A stretch of 64,000 nt of DNA from NCBI GenBank assembly GCA_030527825.1, contig JAUNAC010000002.1:186001-250000 (forward strand), written 5' to 3'. The stretch is from Lautropia sp. GTDB taxonomy: Bacteria; Pseudomonadota; Gammaproteobacteria; Burkholderiales; Burkholderiaceae_E. Under the pieces are notes generated by a model that ran no database searches, was not told where the DNA came from, and worked only from the letters and a program-made list of their open reading frames with translations. The translations under genes were made by a program, and so were the position numbers. Of this stretch, positions 46,195-55,922 are shown piece by piece; the stretch's first letter is position 1; every line of letters starts with the position of its first letter.

Positions 46195-46632
46195 TCACTT
46201 CACCGCAATATACACGTCGGCACCGTGTGCGCCAATCAGCTCGAAGTCGCAAGCGTAGCGACGATTCAAGTCGGTACGGCTCCAAATGTGTTTCCAGACA
46301 TCACGGATACCATTGGGATCGGCAGTGTGAAACTTGGCATAACGGCCTTTTTCAACATGGTGCGTCACCAGACCTTCGCTCACGGGATGCGTATGCGGAT
46401 CAAGCGCTGCCCCCAGGAGAATGGTGTAGGAACCGCTGGCATCGCTGTCATAATCAAAATATGCCTCGCAGATGTCGGAATCGTCCTCAAGACCAAGCCT
46501 GCGCTTGATGTCCTGTTCAAAAAACGCCTTCCATAGAAGCTCGATTTTCCTGAAACCAGCCTCGCTGTTGTCCACTCTGGAAGAGATGCCGGCAATGGTC
46601 ATGCCGTCATGATCCACAATTTCATATTCCAT
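46195..46632 (-). CDS. GyrI-like / effector-binding domain protein
   Basis: The 145-residue protein starts MEYEIVDHDGMTIAGISSRVDN and has the GyrI-like small-molecule-binding pattern (SYTILLGAA, VEKGRYAKF, VWKHIWSR, FELIGAHGADVYIAVK). Such domains occur alone (SbmC/GyrI, Cass2) or fused to AraC regulators and bind drugs or hydrophobic cations. AGGAGA lies 6 bases before the ATG. Base composition is visibly lower in GC than the neighbours. It is first of the two-gene islet with the DUF6434 gene. Confidence 0.85.
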   Translation of the reverse strand: MEYEIVDHDGMTIAGISSRVDNSEAGFRKIELLWKAFFEQDIKRRLGLEDDSDICEAYFDYDSDASGSYTILLGAALDPHTHPVSEGLVTHHVEKGRYAKFHTADPNGIRDVWKHIWSRTDLNRRYACDFELIGAHGADVYIAVK

Positions 46633-46667
46633 CAAGGTCTCCTGGTTCAGATTCATGGAGTTGCATT

Positions 46668-46689
46668 GACCAGTTTTTCGAGACTGGTC
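46668..46689. promoter_or_regulatory. Operator-like inverted repeat upstream of the GyrI-like gene
   Basis: GACCAGT and ACTGGTC are perfect 7-base arms around an 8-base centre, 36 bases before the GyrI-like start. Next to it lies an A/T-rich block flanked by GGGCGC/GCGCCC (about 46689-46720). The rest of the 290 bases to dapB shows nothing else recognisable. Confidence 0.35.
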
Positions 46690-46922
46690 GGGCGCTGATT
46701 TAATTTTTTTATGCGCCCTGGAGTTATCCCTCCCACCGCCTTGTGAGGCGAATGCTACAGGGTTAATGGCCAGATTGGCCACCTGCCGGACTCTCAGCAT
46801 CGGAAATTGCCCATGCGGAGTCGCCCTCCGGTGACAAAGCGGATCTGGCCAACAGGGAGCCGACCAGGTGCTCATGCGCAGGCCCGGCGTCGGCAGCGCG
46901 CACCGGATGACGAACGCCGGCC

Positions 46923-47732
46923 TCAGGGCTGCCGGCTGTCGGGCAGGCCGAGCACGGCGCGCATGTCGTACAGGCCCTGGGTCTTGTCGGCCAGAAAACG
47001 GCAGGCGCGCAGGCTGCCGTCGGCATAATGTTCCCGGCTGGTGGCGCGATGACGGATTTCGATCTGTTCGCCCTGGCCGGCAAATAGCACGGTGTGATCG
47101 CCCACGATGTCACCCCCCCGGATCGTGGAAAAACCAATGCTGCCGGGCTGGCGAGGGCCGGTGTGCCCTTCACGGGCAAAGACGCCGATCTCGCCAAGGG
47201 GCCGTCCCAGCTGTCTGGCAATGGTTTCGCCGATCGCCAGGGCCGTGCCCGACGGCGCATCCACCTTGTGCCGGTGATGCGCCTCAATGACCTCGATATC
47301 AGTATCGGCCAGCATCCGGGTTGCCTGTTCGATCAGGAACAGGGCGATATTGACGCCGGGGCTCATGTTGGCAGCATGAACAATGGCGATTGTCCGGGCG
47401 GCGTCCGCGATCAGCTGCCGCTCCTGGGCAGAGAAACCGGTGGTGCCAATGACCATCTTGACGCCAGATTGCTGACACAGTGACAGATAGTGCAGACTGG
47501 CTGGGGGACGGGAGAAGTCGATCAGCACGTCCGCATCCGTCAGTGCCTGGGTAGCCTGGGCGGTGATTTGCACCCCGCTGTGCCTGCCCATGAAAGCAGC
47601 GGCATCGTTACCCAGAACAGGGCTGTCATCGCGGTCCAGTGCCGCCGTCAGTGTCAGATCGGAGGCGGCCAGTACCGCGTCGATCAGAATGTGTCCCATG
47701 CGGCCGGAGGCACCGGCAATGGCAATCTTCAT
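46923..47732 (-). CDS. dapB: 4-hydroxy-tetrahydrodipicolinate reductase
   Basis: The 269-residue enzyme reduces hydroxy-tetrahydrodipicolinate with NAD(P)H in lysine and peptidoglycan-precursor synthesis. The N-terminal IAIAGASGRMGHILIDAV is the nucleotide site. EAHHRHKVDAPSGTAL is the DapB signature with catalytic His and Lys. FSRPPASLHYL and TTGFSAQE are also typical. It overlaps the bamE stop by 4 bases. A 40-base part of this gene recurs at 45418-45459. Confidence 0.97.
   Translation of the reverse strand: MKIAIAGASGRMGHILIDAVLAASDLTLTAALDRDDSPVLGNDAAAFMGRHSGVQITAQATQALTDADVLIDFSRPPASLHYLSLCQQSGVKMVIGTTGFSAQERQLIADAARTIAIVHAANMSPGVNIALFLIEQATRMLADTDIEVIEAHHRHKVDAPSGTALAIGETIARQLGRPLGEIGVFAREGHTGPRQPGSIGFSTIRGGDIVGDHTVLFAGQGEQIEIRHRATSREHYADGSLRACRFLADKTQGLYDMRAVLGLPDSRQP
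47247..47286 (-). repeat. dapB-internal copy of the imperfect direct repeat
   Basis: Same sequence family as 45418-45459, here in frame and encoding the DapB signature EAHHRHKVDAPSG. The two copies are on the same strand and about 1.83 kb apart, and the DUF6434/GyrI islet lies between them. Confidence 0.65.
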
Positions 47733-48151
47733 GAACGGGGGCTCTCCTGGGGAGGCTGATAGCCGGGCAGCGCCGGATCGCTGGGATCATCGCGGGCTGG
47801 CAGGGGATCGTGCCTGATGTCGTTGACCTTGCCATCGGCAAAGAATATGGTCACTCGGCGCAGTTCGGCGTCACCATTCGGGTACTGGAAACGAAAGACA
47901 TATTCCCAGCGGTTGGGATGAAAGACATCAGCCAGCAGAGGCGTGCCCAGGCGCAGGCGCACTTCGTCTGGCGTCATGCCGTGATGGACTTCATCCAGCA
48001 TCTGCTGGTTGATGTAGTTGCCCTGTGCAATGGCAAAGCGGTAGGGCTCCAGAAAACCGCTGTGCGAACGGTCGCTGGCGCAGCCGGTCAGGGCGGCGGT
48101 TGCGGCAAGCATCAGCAGCATGCCGGTGATGCGGAAAGAGCAGTGGGGCAT
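47729..48151 (-). CDS. bamE: Outer membrane protein assembly factor BamE
   Basis: The 140-residue lipoprotein has a signal peptide ending in the lipobox LTGC (Cys24). The SmpA/OmlA domain has GNYINQQMLDEVHHGMTPDEVRLRLGTPLL and WEYVFRFQYPNGDAELRRVTIFF. It is a small subunit of the Bam complex that inserts beta-barrel proteins. The C-terminal Pro/Asp-rich tail is not conserved. bamE-dapB is a common betaproteobacterial pair. The divergent efflux operon starts 143 bases away. Confidence 0.95.
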   Translation of the reverse strand: MPHCSFRITGMLLMLAATAALTGCASDRSHSGFLEPYRFAIAQGNYINQQMLDEVHHGMTPDEVRLRLGTPLLADVFHPNRWEYVFRFQYPNGDAELRRVTIFFADGKVNDIRHDPLPARDDPSDPALPGYQPPQESPRS

Positions 48152-48294
48152 CGGGCGAATCGGCTCCTGAGGTGGAAAGGCTGCACAGCAGGCCGTGCTG
48201 TGTAAAGTTTGTGCAAAGTTGCGGACGTTCCATAGGGACTGCCCACAGCACCCCCGTATGATACGGTCTTCCCGTTTCTGCGGTTTTTTGCATC

Positions 48295-49533
48295 ATGTCT
48301 TTTCTGTCTCAGCGAGTCTCCAGGCGTATTGCCTTGCTGCTGTTGACGTTCGTACTGCTGCTGGCGCTGGGCATAGGTCTCTGGTTTGGTCTGCTACAGT
48401 CCGTGCCCTCTGGAGGGCATGGCCACGCTGGCCCGCCTGGCCACCCGCCGGCAGGAGACGGACCCGGTGATGGTCCCGGCGGCGGGCAGCTGGCCGTGGT
48501 CAGCGTGGCGCCGGTGCGCCAGGGGGGCTTTCCGGTACAGATCCGGGCGGTGGGTACGGTGACGCCGTACAACACGGTCAGTGTGGTGCCGCAGGTGCAG
48601 GGCCGGCTGCTGCGGGTGCACGTGCAGGAGGGGGGGTATGTCCGCGCCGGTGAGTTGCTGGCCGAGCTGGATCCGCGGGCGCTAGAGGCCAGTCTGCAGG
48701 AGGCGCAGGGAACGCAGGCACAGAATGGAGCCGAGCTGGCACACGCCCGCTCCGACCTGGTACGTGACGAGCGTCTTTTCCGGCAGGATTCGATTGCCCG
48801 CCAGCAACTGGAGACCCAGCGGGCCCTGGTCAGGCAATTGACCGCACGCGCGGCAGCCGATCAGGCGAGGGTGGAGAATGCACGGGTTCAGCTGGGATAT
48901 GCCCGTATTCACGCACCGATTGCCGGGCGGCTGGGACTGCTCACATCCGGTATCGGCACCCTGATTGGCCCGAGCACAACCGAGGGGTTGGTCAGTATCG
49001 TGCAGACCGATCCGATATCGGTGCTCTTTGGTGTGCCCGCCCTGCAATTGCAGGCACTGCGCGATGCGCTGGCTGATGCTGGCCGGGAAGGGCTGGCAGT
49101 GCAGGTGTGGGACCGGGCGGAGCAGGCATTGCTGGCGACCGGCCGGCTGGGTAGTCTGGACAACCGCATTGACCCGGCGACCGGGACGGTGAAGGTGCGT
49201 GCCCGGTTCGACAATCCCGAAGAAGTGCTGTTTCCCAACCAGTTCGTGAATGTCCGGCTGTCCCTGCGGACACTGCCGCAGGCACTTAGTGTGCCGGTCG
49301 ATGCGGTGCAGTTCGGCAATCAGGGCAATTATGTTTATGTCATCCGGGACGGTCGGGCGCATGTGCAGACAGTCACACTCGGTGCTACTACGGCTGACCG
49401 GATACAGGTGCTCCGTGGCTTGCGTGCGGGCGAGCAGGTCGTGCTGGAGGGCATTGACCGCCTGCGCGAGGGGTCGGCCGTGAAAATCGTCGGGGCGACC
49501 GGGACAGCGGCCTCGCCGGCCTCTCAGCCCTGA
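48295..49533 (+). CDS. mdtA: RND efflux membrane-fusion protein (MdtA-like)
   Basis: The 412-residue adaptor has one N-terminal membrane anchor (residues 11-33) and a Gly/His/Pro-rich linker (about 38-64). A lipoyl half-motif (VSVVPQVQGRLLRVHVQEGGYVRAGELLAELDP), a coiled-coil hairpin, the second lipoyl half (LGYARIHAPIAGRLG) and beta-barrel domains follow. It links the inner-membrane pump to an outer-membrane channel. The RND gene starts 8 bases after its stop. Confidence 0.93.
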   Translation: MSFLSQRVSRRIALLLLTFVLLLALGIGLWFGLLQSVPSGGHGHAGPPGHPPAGDGPGDGPGGGQLAVVSVAPVRQGGFPVQIRAVGTVTPYNTVSVVPQVQGRLLRVHVQEGGYVRAGELLAELDPRALEASLQEAQGTQAQNGAELAHARSDLVRDERLFRQDSIARQQLETQRALVRQLTARAAADQARVENARVQLGYARIHAPIAGRLGLLTSGIGTLIGPSTTEGLVSIVQTDPISVLFGVPALQLQALRDALADAGREGLAVQVWDRAEQALLATGRLGSLDNRIDPATGTVKVRARFDNPEEVLFPNQFVNVRLSLRTLPQALSVPVDAVQFGNQGNYVYVIRDGRAHVQTVTLGATTADRIQVLRGLRAGEQVVLEGIDRLREGSAVKIVGATGTAASPASQP

Positions 49534-49541
49534 ACGGCCCC

Positions 49542-52500
49542 ATGGTCATGCATGTTTCGCGCCCCTTCATTCTGCGGCCCATCGCGACATCGTTACTGAT
49601 GCTGGCGGTGCTGCTGGCCGGGATACTGGCCTGGCGACTGCTGCCGGTCGCGGCATTGCCACAGGTCGAGTATCCGGTAATCCAGGTTCAGGCAGCGTTA
49701 CCGGGCGCAAGTGCCGACACGGTGGCGCGACTGGTGACGGCACCGCTGGAGCGGAATCTGGGGCAGATTGCCGGATTGCGGCAGATGTCTTCGGCCAGCG
49801 GGGTCGGCATGTCGGTCATCACCCTGCAGTTTTCGCTGGACAGCAACCTGGGGGTGGTGGAGCAGGATGTGCAGGCCGCGCTGGATAATACGGCCAGTCT
49901 GCTGCCGTCGAGCATGCCTGCGCCACCGGCCTATCACAAGGTCAACCCGGCCGACACGCCAATCCTCACGCTGGCGGTCACTTCGAAGACCTTGCCGCTG
50001 CCGCAGGTGCACGATCTGGTCGATACCCGCATGGCGCAGAAACTTGCCCAGGTACAGGGCGTGGGACAGGTGACGCTGGCGGGGGGGCAGCGCCCGGCCA
50101 TTCGCATCCAGGCCGATTCCGCAGCCCTCAAGGCCGTGGGCCTGACGCTGGCTGATGTGCAGAAGGTGATCACATCGGCCAATGCCAACCTGCCCAAGGG
50201 CAGTTTTGATGGTCCTCTGCGCAGTACCGTGCTGGATGCCAATGACCAGTTGACCACCGCGGCCCAGTATGAGTCCCTGGTTGTGACCTGGAAAAATGGC
50301 ATGCCATTGCGCCTGGGCGATGTGGCCCGGGTGCGGCAGGGGGCGCAGGATCGCTTTCTGGCCGCCTGGGCCGATGGTGAGCGGGCTATCCTGATCAATA
50401 TCCAGCGGCAGCCTGACGCCAACGTCATGGCGGTGGCTGACCGCATCCGTCAATTGCTGCCACGGTTGACGGCCACGCTGCCGGCCAGTGTCGAGGTGCG
50501 TGTGCTGACCGATCGGACGGACAGCATCCGCAGCTCGGTGCAGGATGTGCAGATCGAACTGGTGCTGGCCATCGGGCTGGTGGTCCTGGTGACGTGGCTG
50601 TTCCTGCGCTCGGTGCGCATGACGCTCATCCCGGCGGTTGCGGTGCCGATTTCTCTCGTCGGTACCTTCGCGGTGATGTATCTGGCCGGCTATTCACTGA
50701 ACAACCTCAGCCTGATGGCCTTGACCATGGCAACGGGCTTCGTGGTGGACGATGCCATTGTCATGATGGAGAACATCGTCCGTCATCGCGAGGCGGGTAA
50801 ATCGGCGTTGCAGGCGGCGCTCGATGGCTCCCGGGAAATCGGTTTTACGCTGGTGTCGCTGACCGTCTCGCTGGTGGCCGTCCTGATTCCGCTGCTGTTC
50901 ATGCGCGATGTCGTGGGGCGGCTGTTTCACGAGTTTGCAGTGACACTGGCGGTGGCCATCGGCATGTCGCTGCTGGTGTCGCTGACGCTGACGCCGATGA
51001 TGTCGGCGCGCCTGCTGAACCAGACCTCCATGCCAGTCCAGGTGCAGACCGGCGCGGGCCGATGGAGCGAACGGGTACTGACAGCCTATGGCCGTACGCT
51101 GTCGGTGGTTCTCGACAATCGTGGCCTGATGCTGGTGGTGATGGGGGCGCTGCTCTGCCTGACCGCTGGCCTGTATCTGCTGGTACCCAAAGGCTTCTTT
51201 CCGGTACAGGACAGTGGGCTGATCCAGGTGGTGACCCAGGCGCCGGGCAACGTTTCCTATGCAGCCATGCAGCGCCGGCAGGAGGCGGTAGCCCGTCAGT
51301 TGCTGCAGGATCCTGAGGTGGCGAGCCTGTCCTCGTTCATCGGGGTCGATGGCAGCAATACCGCGCTCAGTACCGGCCGCATGCTGCTCAACCTGCGGGC
51401 GCACGAAGTGCGCCACGAGGACGCGCTGCAGGTCATCGCACGTCTGCGGCAGCGGATGGCAGCGCGTCAGCCTGCCGAGCGGCAGGCCATGGCCGTGTGG
51501 TTTCAGCCGGTGCAGGAACTGTCGATCGAAGACCGCATCAGCCGTGCCCGTTACCAGATGACGGTGAGCACACCGGACAGCGCCTTGCTGGCAACCTGGG
51601 TGCCCCGTCTGCAGGCAGCGCTGGCGCAGCGCCCCGAACTCGCCGATATCGGCAGCGACTTCCAGAATGACGGCTGGCAGCTCCATGTGGAGATCGACCG
51701 TGTGGCCGCAGCCCGGTTGGGTCTGGAGATTCAGCATATCAGTGAGGCACTGCAGAATGCGTTTGCCCAGCGGCAGATTTCCACCTTGTTTACCCAGTCC
51801 AACCAGTACCGTGTGGTGCTGGAGCAGGATCCGTCCCGCATCGACGGTCCGTCCGCGCTGGATCATGTCTTCGTGGCAGCCGCCGACGGCACGCCGGTGG
51901 CACTGTCGGCAGTGGCGCACTGGCACAGCCAGCGCGTGCCGGTCGTGGTCAATCACCAGTCGCAGTTTCCGGCTGCAACACTGTCCTTCAATCTGGGGGC
52001 TCATGCCTCGCTGGGCGACGCGGTGGCTGCGGTAGAAACGGTGCAGCAGCAGCTGGGTTGGCCGGCTGCCATCGAAAGCCATTTTCTGGGGGCGGCCGAG
52101 GCGTTCCGGGCGTCACTGTCCAACACGCTGTGGCTGATTCTGGCCGCCGTGACGGTGATGTATCTGGTGCTGGGCATGCTCTACGAGAGCGCGATCCATC
52201 CCATTACCATACTGTCGACCTTGCCCGCCGCGACCGTGGGGGCGCTGCTGGCGCTGCTGGTGACGGGCCATGCCCTGGACATGGTGGCCGTCATTGGCAT
52301 TGTGCTGCTGATCGGACTGGTCAAGAAAAACGGCATCATGATGGTGGATTTTGCGCTGGCAGCCCGGCGCCACCAGAAGCTGTCCGCCCGCGATGCCATC
52401 CATCAGGCGGCCCTGCAGCGTTTTCGTCCCATTCTGATGACAACCCTTGCAGCCTTGCTCGGAGCACTGCCGTTGATGCTGGCCAGCGGGTCGGGGGCCG

Positions 52501-52619
52501 AGCTGCGTCGTCCATTGGGGCTGGTCATGGTCGGGGGGCTGCTGGTCAGCCAGATCCTGACGCTGTACACCACCCCGGTGATTTATCTGCTGCTTGAGCG
52601 GCTGACGCGTCGCCCATGA
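49542..52619 (+). CDS. mdtB: RND multidrug efflux permease (MdtB-like)
   Basis: The 1025-residue pump aligns along its length with MdtB: FILRPIATSLLMLAVLLAG, NPADTPILTLAVTS, GGQRPAIRIQ, and membrane segment 4 with the proton-relay pair D403/D404 (VVDDAIVMMEN). The relay lysine lies in VKKNGIMMVDFA (K928/K929). Twelve membrane segments and two large periplasmic loops are present. Its stop overlaps the next RND start by 4 bases. MdtB and MdtC work together as a heteromultimer, with MdtB supporting assembly and MdtC most drug export. Confidence 0.94.
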   Translation: MVMHVSRPFILRPIATSLLMLAVLLAGILAWRLLPVAALPQVEYPVIQVQAALPGASADTVARLVTAPLERNLGQIAGLRQMSSASGVGMSVITLQFSLDSNLGVVEQDVQAALDNTASLLPSSMPAPPAYHKVNPADTPILTLAVTSKTLPLPQVHDLVDTRMAQKLAQVQGVGQVTLAGGQRPAIRIQADSAALKAVGLTLADVQKVITSANANLPKGSFDGPLRSTVLDANDQLTTAAQYESLVVTWKNGMPLRLGDVARVRQGAQDRFLAAWADGERAILINIQRQPDANVMAVADRIRQLLPRLTATLPASVEVRVLTDRTDSIRSSVQDVQIELVLAIGLVVLVTWLFLRSVRMTLIPAVAVPISLVGTFAVMYLAGYSLNNLSLMALTMATGFVVDDAIVMMENIVRHREAGKSALQAALDGSREIGFTLVSLTVSLVAVLIPLLFMRDVVGRLFHEFAVTLAVAIGMSLLVSLTLTPMMSARLLNQTSMPVQVQTGAGRWSERVLTAYGRTLSVVLDNRGLMLVVMGALLCLTAGLYLLVPKGFFPVQDSGLIQVVTQAPGNVSYAAMQRRQEAVARQLLQDPEVASLSSFIGVDGSNTALSTGRMLLNLRAHEVRHEDALQVIARLRQRMAARQPAERQAMAVWFQPVQELSIEDRISRARYQMTVSTPDSALLATWVPRLQAALAQRPELADIGSDFQNDGWQLHVEIDRVAAARLGLEIQHISEALQNAFAQRQISTLFTQSNQYRVVLEQDPSRIDGPSALDHVFVAAADGTPVALSAVAHWHSQRVPVVVNHQSQFPAATLSFNLGAHASLGDAVAAVETVQQQLGWPAAIESHFLGAAEAFRASLSNTLWLILAAVTVMYLVLGMLYESAIHPITILSTLPAATVGALLALLVTGHALDMVAVIGIVLLIGLVKKNGIMMVDFALAARRHQKLSARDAIHQAALQRFRPILMTTLAALLGALPLMLASGSGAELRRPLGLVMVGGLLVSQILTLYTTPVIYLLLERLTRRP

Positions 52620-55600
52620 CGATAGCCCGACTTTCCATCCGGCACCCCGTCGGCAGCATTCTGCTGGCCCTGGCCGTCGTGCTGGCCGGTTGTCTGGCCT
52701 GGTGGCAACTGCCGGTGTCGCCGCTGCCCCAGGTCGACATTCCCATGGTGCTGGTCACGGCGAACCTGCCCGGCGCCAGCCCCGGCAGCATGGCGGCCAC
52801 GGTGGCCGGGCCGCTGGAGCGTGCGTTGGGCGCCATCCCTGGCCTGTCCGCCATTTCGTCCGTGAGCAGCACCGGCAGCGCCGAGGTGCGCCTTATCTTT
52901 GATATCGGACGACCGCTGGATGATGCGGCACGTGATGTTCAGGCGGCTATCAATGGCGCGATTGCATCGTTGCCAGCCGGCATGCCCGCCCGACCCACGT
53001 TTCGCAAGATCAACCCGTCGACAGCGCCCATGATGGCCCTGGCGATTTCTTCCGATACGCAGTCGCCGGGGGAGCTCTACGAGCTGGCGGACAGCCTGGT
53101 GCTGCCCGCCCTGGCCCGGGTGTCGGGAGTCGGCGAGGTATCGCTCGGCGGTGCTTCCCTGCCGGCGGTGCGGATCCGTTTCGAACCGGTCGCCCTGGCA
53201 GCGATCGGGATGTCGCTGGAGCAGGCGCGTCAGGCACTGGCGGCCGCCGGCGCTGAGACGGCACAGGGTGCCGTGGAGGATCCGGAGCATCGCTGGCTGC
53301 TGGCCAGTGGCCCGCGGCTGAAGACGGCGGCTGATTTTTCGGCCCTGGTGCTGCGCTGGAAAAACGGTCAGGCCGTCCGGCTGGCCGATGTGGCCGAGGT
53401 GAGTGATTCGGTGGAAAACCGTTATCGCAGCGGTTTTCACAATCACCGGCCGGCGGTCATTGTGCTGGTGCGTCGTCAGCCAAGTGCCAACGTGGTGGCC
53501 ACCATTGAGGCCATCCGCGCGACGCTGCCGACGCTGCAGGTGCAGTTGCCGCCGCAGGCGGATCTGAGTGTGGTGATGGACCGCTCGCTGGGCATCAGAT
53601 CCAGTCTGGCCGAGGCCCAGCGTACGCTGCTGCTGTCCTGTCTGATCGTGGCGCTCGTGGCATGGCTGTTCATGGCACGACTGCGCACGGCCTTGATGTC
53701 CGCCGTGATCATTCCGGTATCCCTGCTGGGAACGATCGCGGCCATCTGGCTGGCGGGATTTTCCCTGAACAACTTCAGCATCATGGCGCTGGTGGCCGCA
53801 TCTGGTCTGGTGGTTGATGATGCGATCGTGGTACTGGAAAACATCAGCCGTCACATCGAGCGCGGGCTGTCACCCTGGCGGGCGGCCATGCGGGGCACAG
53901 AAGAGGTGGGCTTTACGCTGCTGGCCCTGAATCTGGCCCTGGTGGTGGTTTTTGTGGCGGTACTCTGCATGGGCGGCATGATGGCGCGACTGTTTCGCGA
54001 GTTTTCCATCACGCTGGCCGTCGCGGTTCTGATCTCGCTGGTGCTGTCCATCAGTCTGATTCCGGCACTGTCCGCCCGTCTGCTGCCGCGTGCGGGAGAG
54101 GGCAGCAAACATAGAGCCGATCCCCGCATGGCAGCTGACGATGGCGTACCAGACAGATGCTCGCGTTTCTCCCACTGGGGGACACGGCTGCGTGCCCTGA
54201 ATGCCGCCTGTCTGGGAAGTCTGCAGGCCCGCTATGCGGTGACGCTGCACTATGTGCTGCGTCACGCGTGGAGCGGGGTGGTGGTGCTGTTCGGGCTGCT
54301 GGGCATCAGTCTCTGGCTGTTTGCCAGCCTGCCGCGAGCGGACATGCCCGAGCAGGATACCGGGGTCATCGCAGCCTTCATCCGTGGCGATGATGCCTTT
54401 TCCTTCCAGGCCATGCAGCCACGCATCCAGCGTTACCGGCAGTGGATTCTGTCTGACCCGGCCGTCCAGGATGTCGTGGGTGTCAGCGGCGGCAATGCCG
54501 GTACCAGCAACGCCCAGCTGGTCATCACGCTGAAGCCGCGGGCGCTGCGCGGTGTGTCTGCCCGTCAGGTGCTGGACAGGTTGCGTCGTGATGCACCCCT
54601 GATGGCGGGTACGGCGATGTTTGGCATGGTGCTGCAGGACTTGCAGATCTCGCCCCCCCGTTTCGGAGATGATGCCAGCCATCAGGTTGTGCTGAAGTCC
54701 GGTGACCTGTCCTTGTTGCGTACTTGGACGCAGCGGCTGGGAGATGCGCTGAGCCGGCAGCCGACTCTGGCGGATGTGCATTACAGCAAGGGGGGAGACA
54801 CGCGCCAGATTGTGCTGGAGATCGACCGAGAGGAGGCTGGCCGTCTCGGTGTGACACTGGCGGATGTGTCCGCCACGCTGGCCAATGCGTTCTCCCAGCG
54901 TCAGGTGGCGGTGCGCTACGAGGAGCGGCAGCAGTATCGGGTGGTCATGGAGGTTTCAGCCCGCTTTACCGAAAACCCGCTGGTACTGGATCAGATGCAG
55001 ATTGTCACGGCCCAGGGCAGCGTGGTGCCGCTGTCGCAGGTTGCCCGATGGCATTTTGACGCTGTACGTGATCGCGAGCGCCATGTCGACCAGTTTGCGG
55101 CCAGTACCGTCAGTTTTTCCGCTGCGCCGGGAGTGACGGATCAGGCGGTATTGCAGACGGTGCGGCAGGTGGTAATTGACGAACGAATGCCGGCTGCAGT
55201 CATCGCAGACATCGACGGCGATGATGGCCGTCCGAGGTCACTGGTTGATGTTTCGGGTCAGGGATGGCTGATACTTGGCGTGGTGGCGGCCGTCTATCTG
55301 GTGCTGGGCGTGCTGTATGAAAGTCTGCTGCATCCGGTCACGGTGCTGTCGGCTGTGCCGGCGGCTGGTGTGGGGGCGTTGCTGGCGCTGAAGATCAGCG
55401 GCACGCCGTTCAGCCTGATCGTGTTGCTTGGACTGTTTCTGCTCATCGGCATCGTGATGAAGAATGGCATTCTGATGATTGATGTGGCCCTCAGAAAACA
55501 GCGTTCTGAGGGGCTGCCGCCGGCGCAGGCCATGCTGCTGGCCGCCAGCCAGCGGTTGCGCCCCATCCTGATGACCAATCTGGCGGCCCTGGCCGGTGCC

Positions 55601-55780
55601 CTGCCGCTGGTATGGGGTCTGGGCGATGGGGGCGAGTTGCGTCAGCCGCTGGGGATCGTCGTAATGGGTGGGCTGGCCGTCAGCCAGATCATCACCCTTT
55701 ATACGATTCCAGCACTTTATCTGCTGCTGGAGCGGGCAAAGCAGCACATGCGCCGCAAAGCGTTGCCATCATGGCGCTGA
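52616..55780 (+). CDS. mdtC: RND multidrug efflux permease (MdtC-like)
   Basis: The 1054-residue partner pump has LSIRHPVGSILLALAVVLAGCLAWWQLPVSPLPQVDIP, the proton-relay D401/D402 (VVDDAIVVLEN) and K949 (VMKNGILMIDVA). Between the first and second halves (about residues 490-525) it has an extra polar stretch of about 30 residues (GEGSKHRADPRMAADDG) beyond the usual MdtC length. ATGA overlap with mdtB couples translation. Substrates cannot be predicted; E. coli MdtABC exports bile salts and novobiocin. Confidence 0.94.
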   Translation: MTIARLSIRHPVGSILLALAVVLAGCLAWWQLPVSPLPQVDIPMVLVTANLPGASPGSMAATVAGPLERALGAIPGLSAISSVSSTGSAEVRLIFDIGRPLDDAARDVQAAINGAIASLPAGMPARPTFRKINPSTAPMMALAISSDTQSPGELYELADSLVLPALARVSGVGEVSLGGASLPAVRIRFEPVALAAIGMSLEQARQALAAAGAETAQGAVEDPEHRWLLASGPRLKTAADFSALVLRWKNGQAVRLADVAEVSDSVENRYRSGFHNHRPAVIVLVRRQPSANVVATIEAIRATLPTLQVQLPPQADLSVVMDRSLGIRSSLAEAQRTLLLSCLIVALVAWLFMARLRTALMSAVIIPVSLLGTIAAIWLAGFSLNNFSIMALVAASGLVVDDAIVVLENISRHIERGLSPWRAAMRGTEEVGFTLLALNLALVVVFVAVLCMGGMMARLFREFSITLAVAVLISLVLSISLIPALSARLLPRAGEGSKHRADPRMAADDGVPDRCSRFSHWGTRLRALNAACLGSLQARYAVTLHYVLRHAWSGVVVLFGLLGISLWLFASLPRADMPEQDTGVIAAFIRGDDAFSFQAMQPRIQRYRQWILSDPAVQDVVGVSGGNAGTSNAQLVITLKPRALRGVSARQVLDRLRRDAPLMAGTAMFGMVLQDLQISPPRFGDDASHQVVLKSGDLSLLRTWTQRLGDALSRQPTLADVHYSKGGDTRQIVLEIDREEAGRLGVTLADVSATLANAFSQRQVAVRYEERQQYRVVMEVSARFTENPLVLDQMQIVTAQGSVVPLSQVARWHFDAVRDRERHVDQFAASTVSFSAAPGVTDQAVLQTVRQVVIDERMPAAVIADIDGDDGRPRSLVDVSGQGWLILGVVAAVYLVLGVLYESLLHPVTVLSAVPAAGVGALLALKISGTPFSLIVLLGLFLLIGIVMKNGILMIDVALRKQRSEGLPPAQAMLLAASQRLRPILMTNLAALAGALPLVWGLGDGGELRQPLGIVVMGGLAVSQIITLYTIPALYLLLERAKQHMRRKALPSWR

Positions 55781-55922
55781 CTACTGTCCGTTGGCAGTGT
55801 GCCGCGCGGACTGTGCGACTGGTGCGCGGCAGCGGTGCTCTCCCTTATCATCAGGCTACAGGACAGATGCCTTCCATTCGTTTATCCCTATTGCAGTTGA
55901 TGCAATGACCGGAGCCCGCCCG

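Noticed and set aside
50694..52082. 462-codon minus-strand frame
   Set aside because: Shadow of mdtB; His/Gln-rich translation typical of reversed GC-rich coding sequence.
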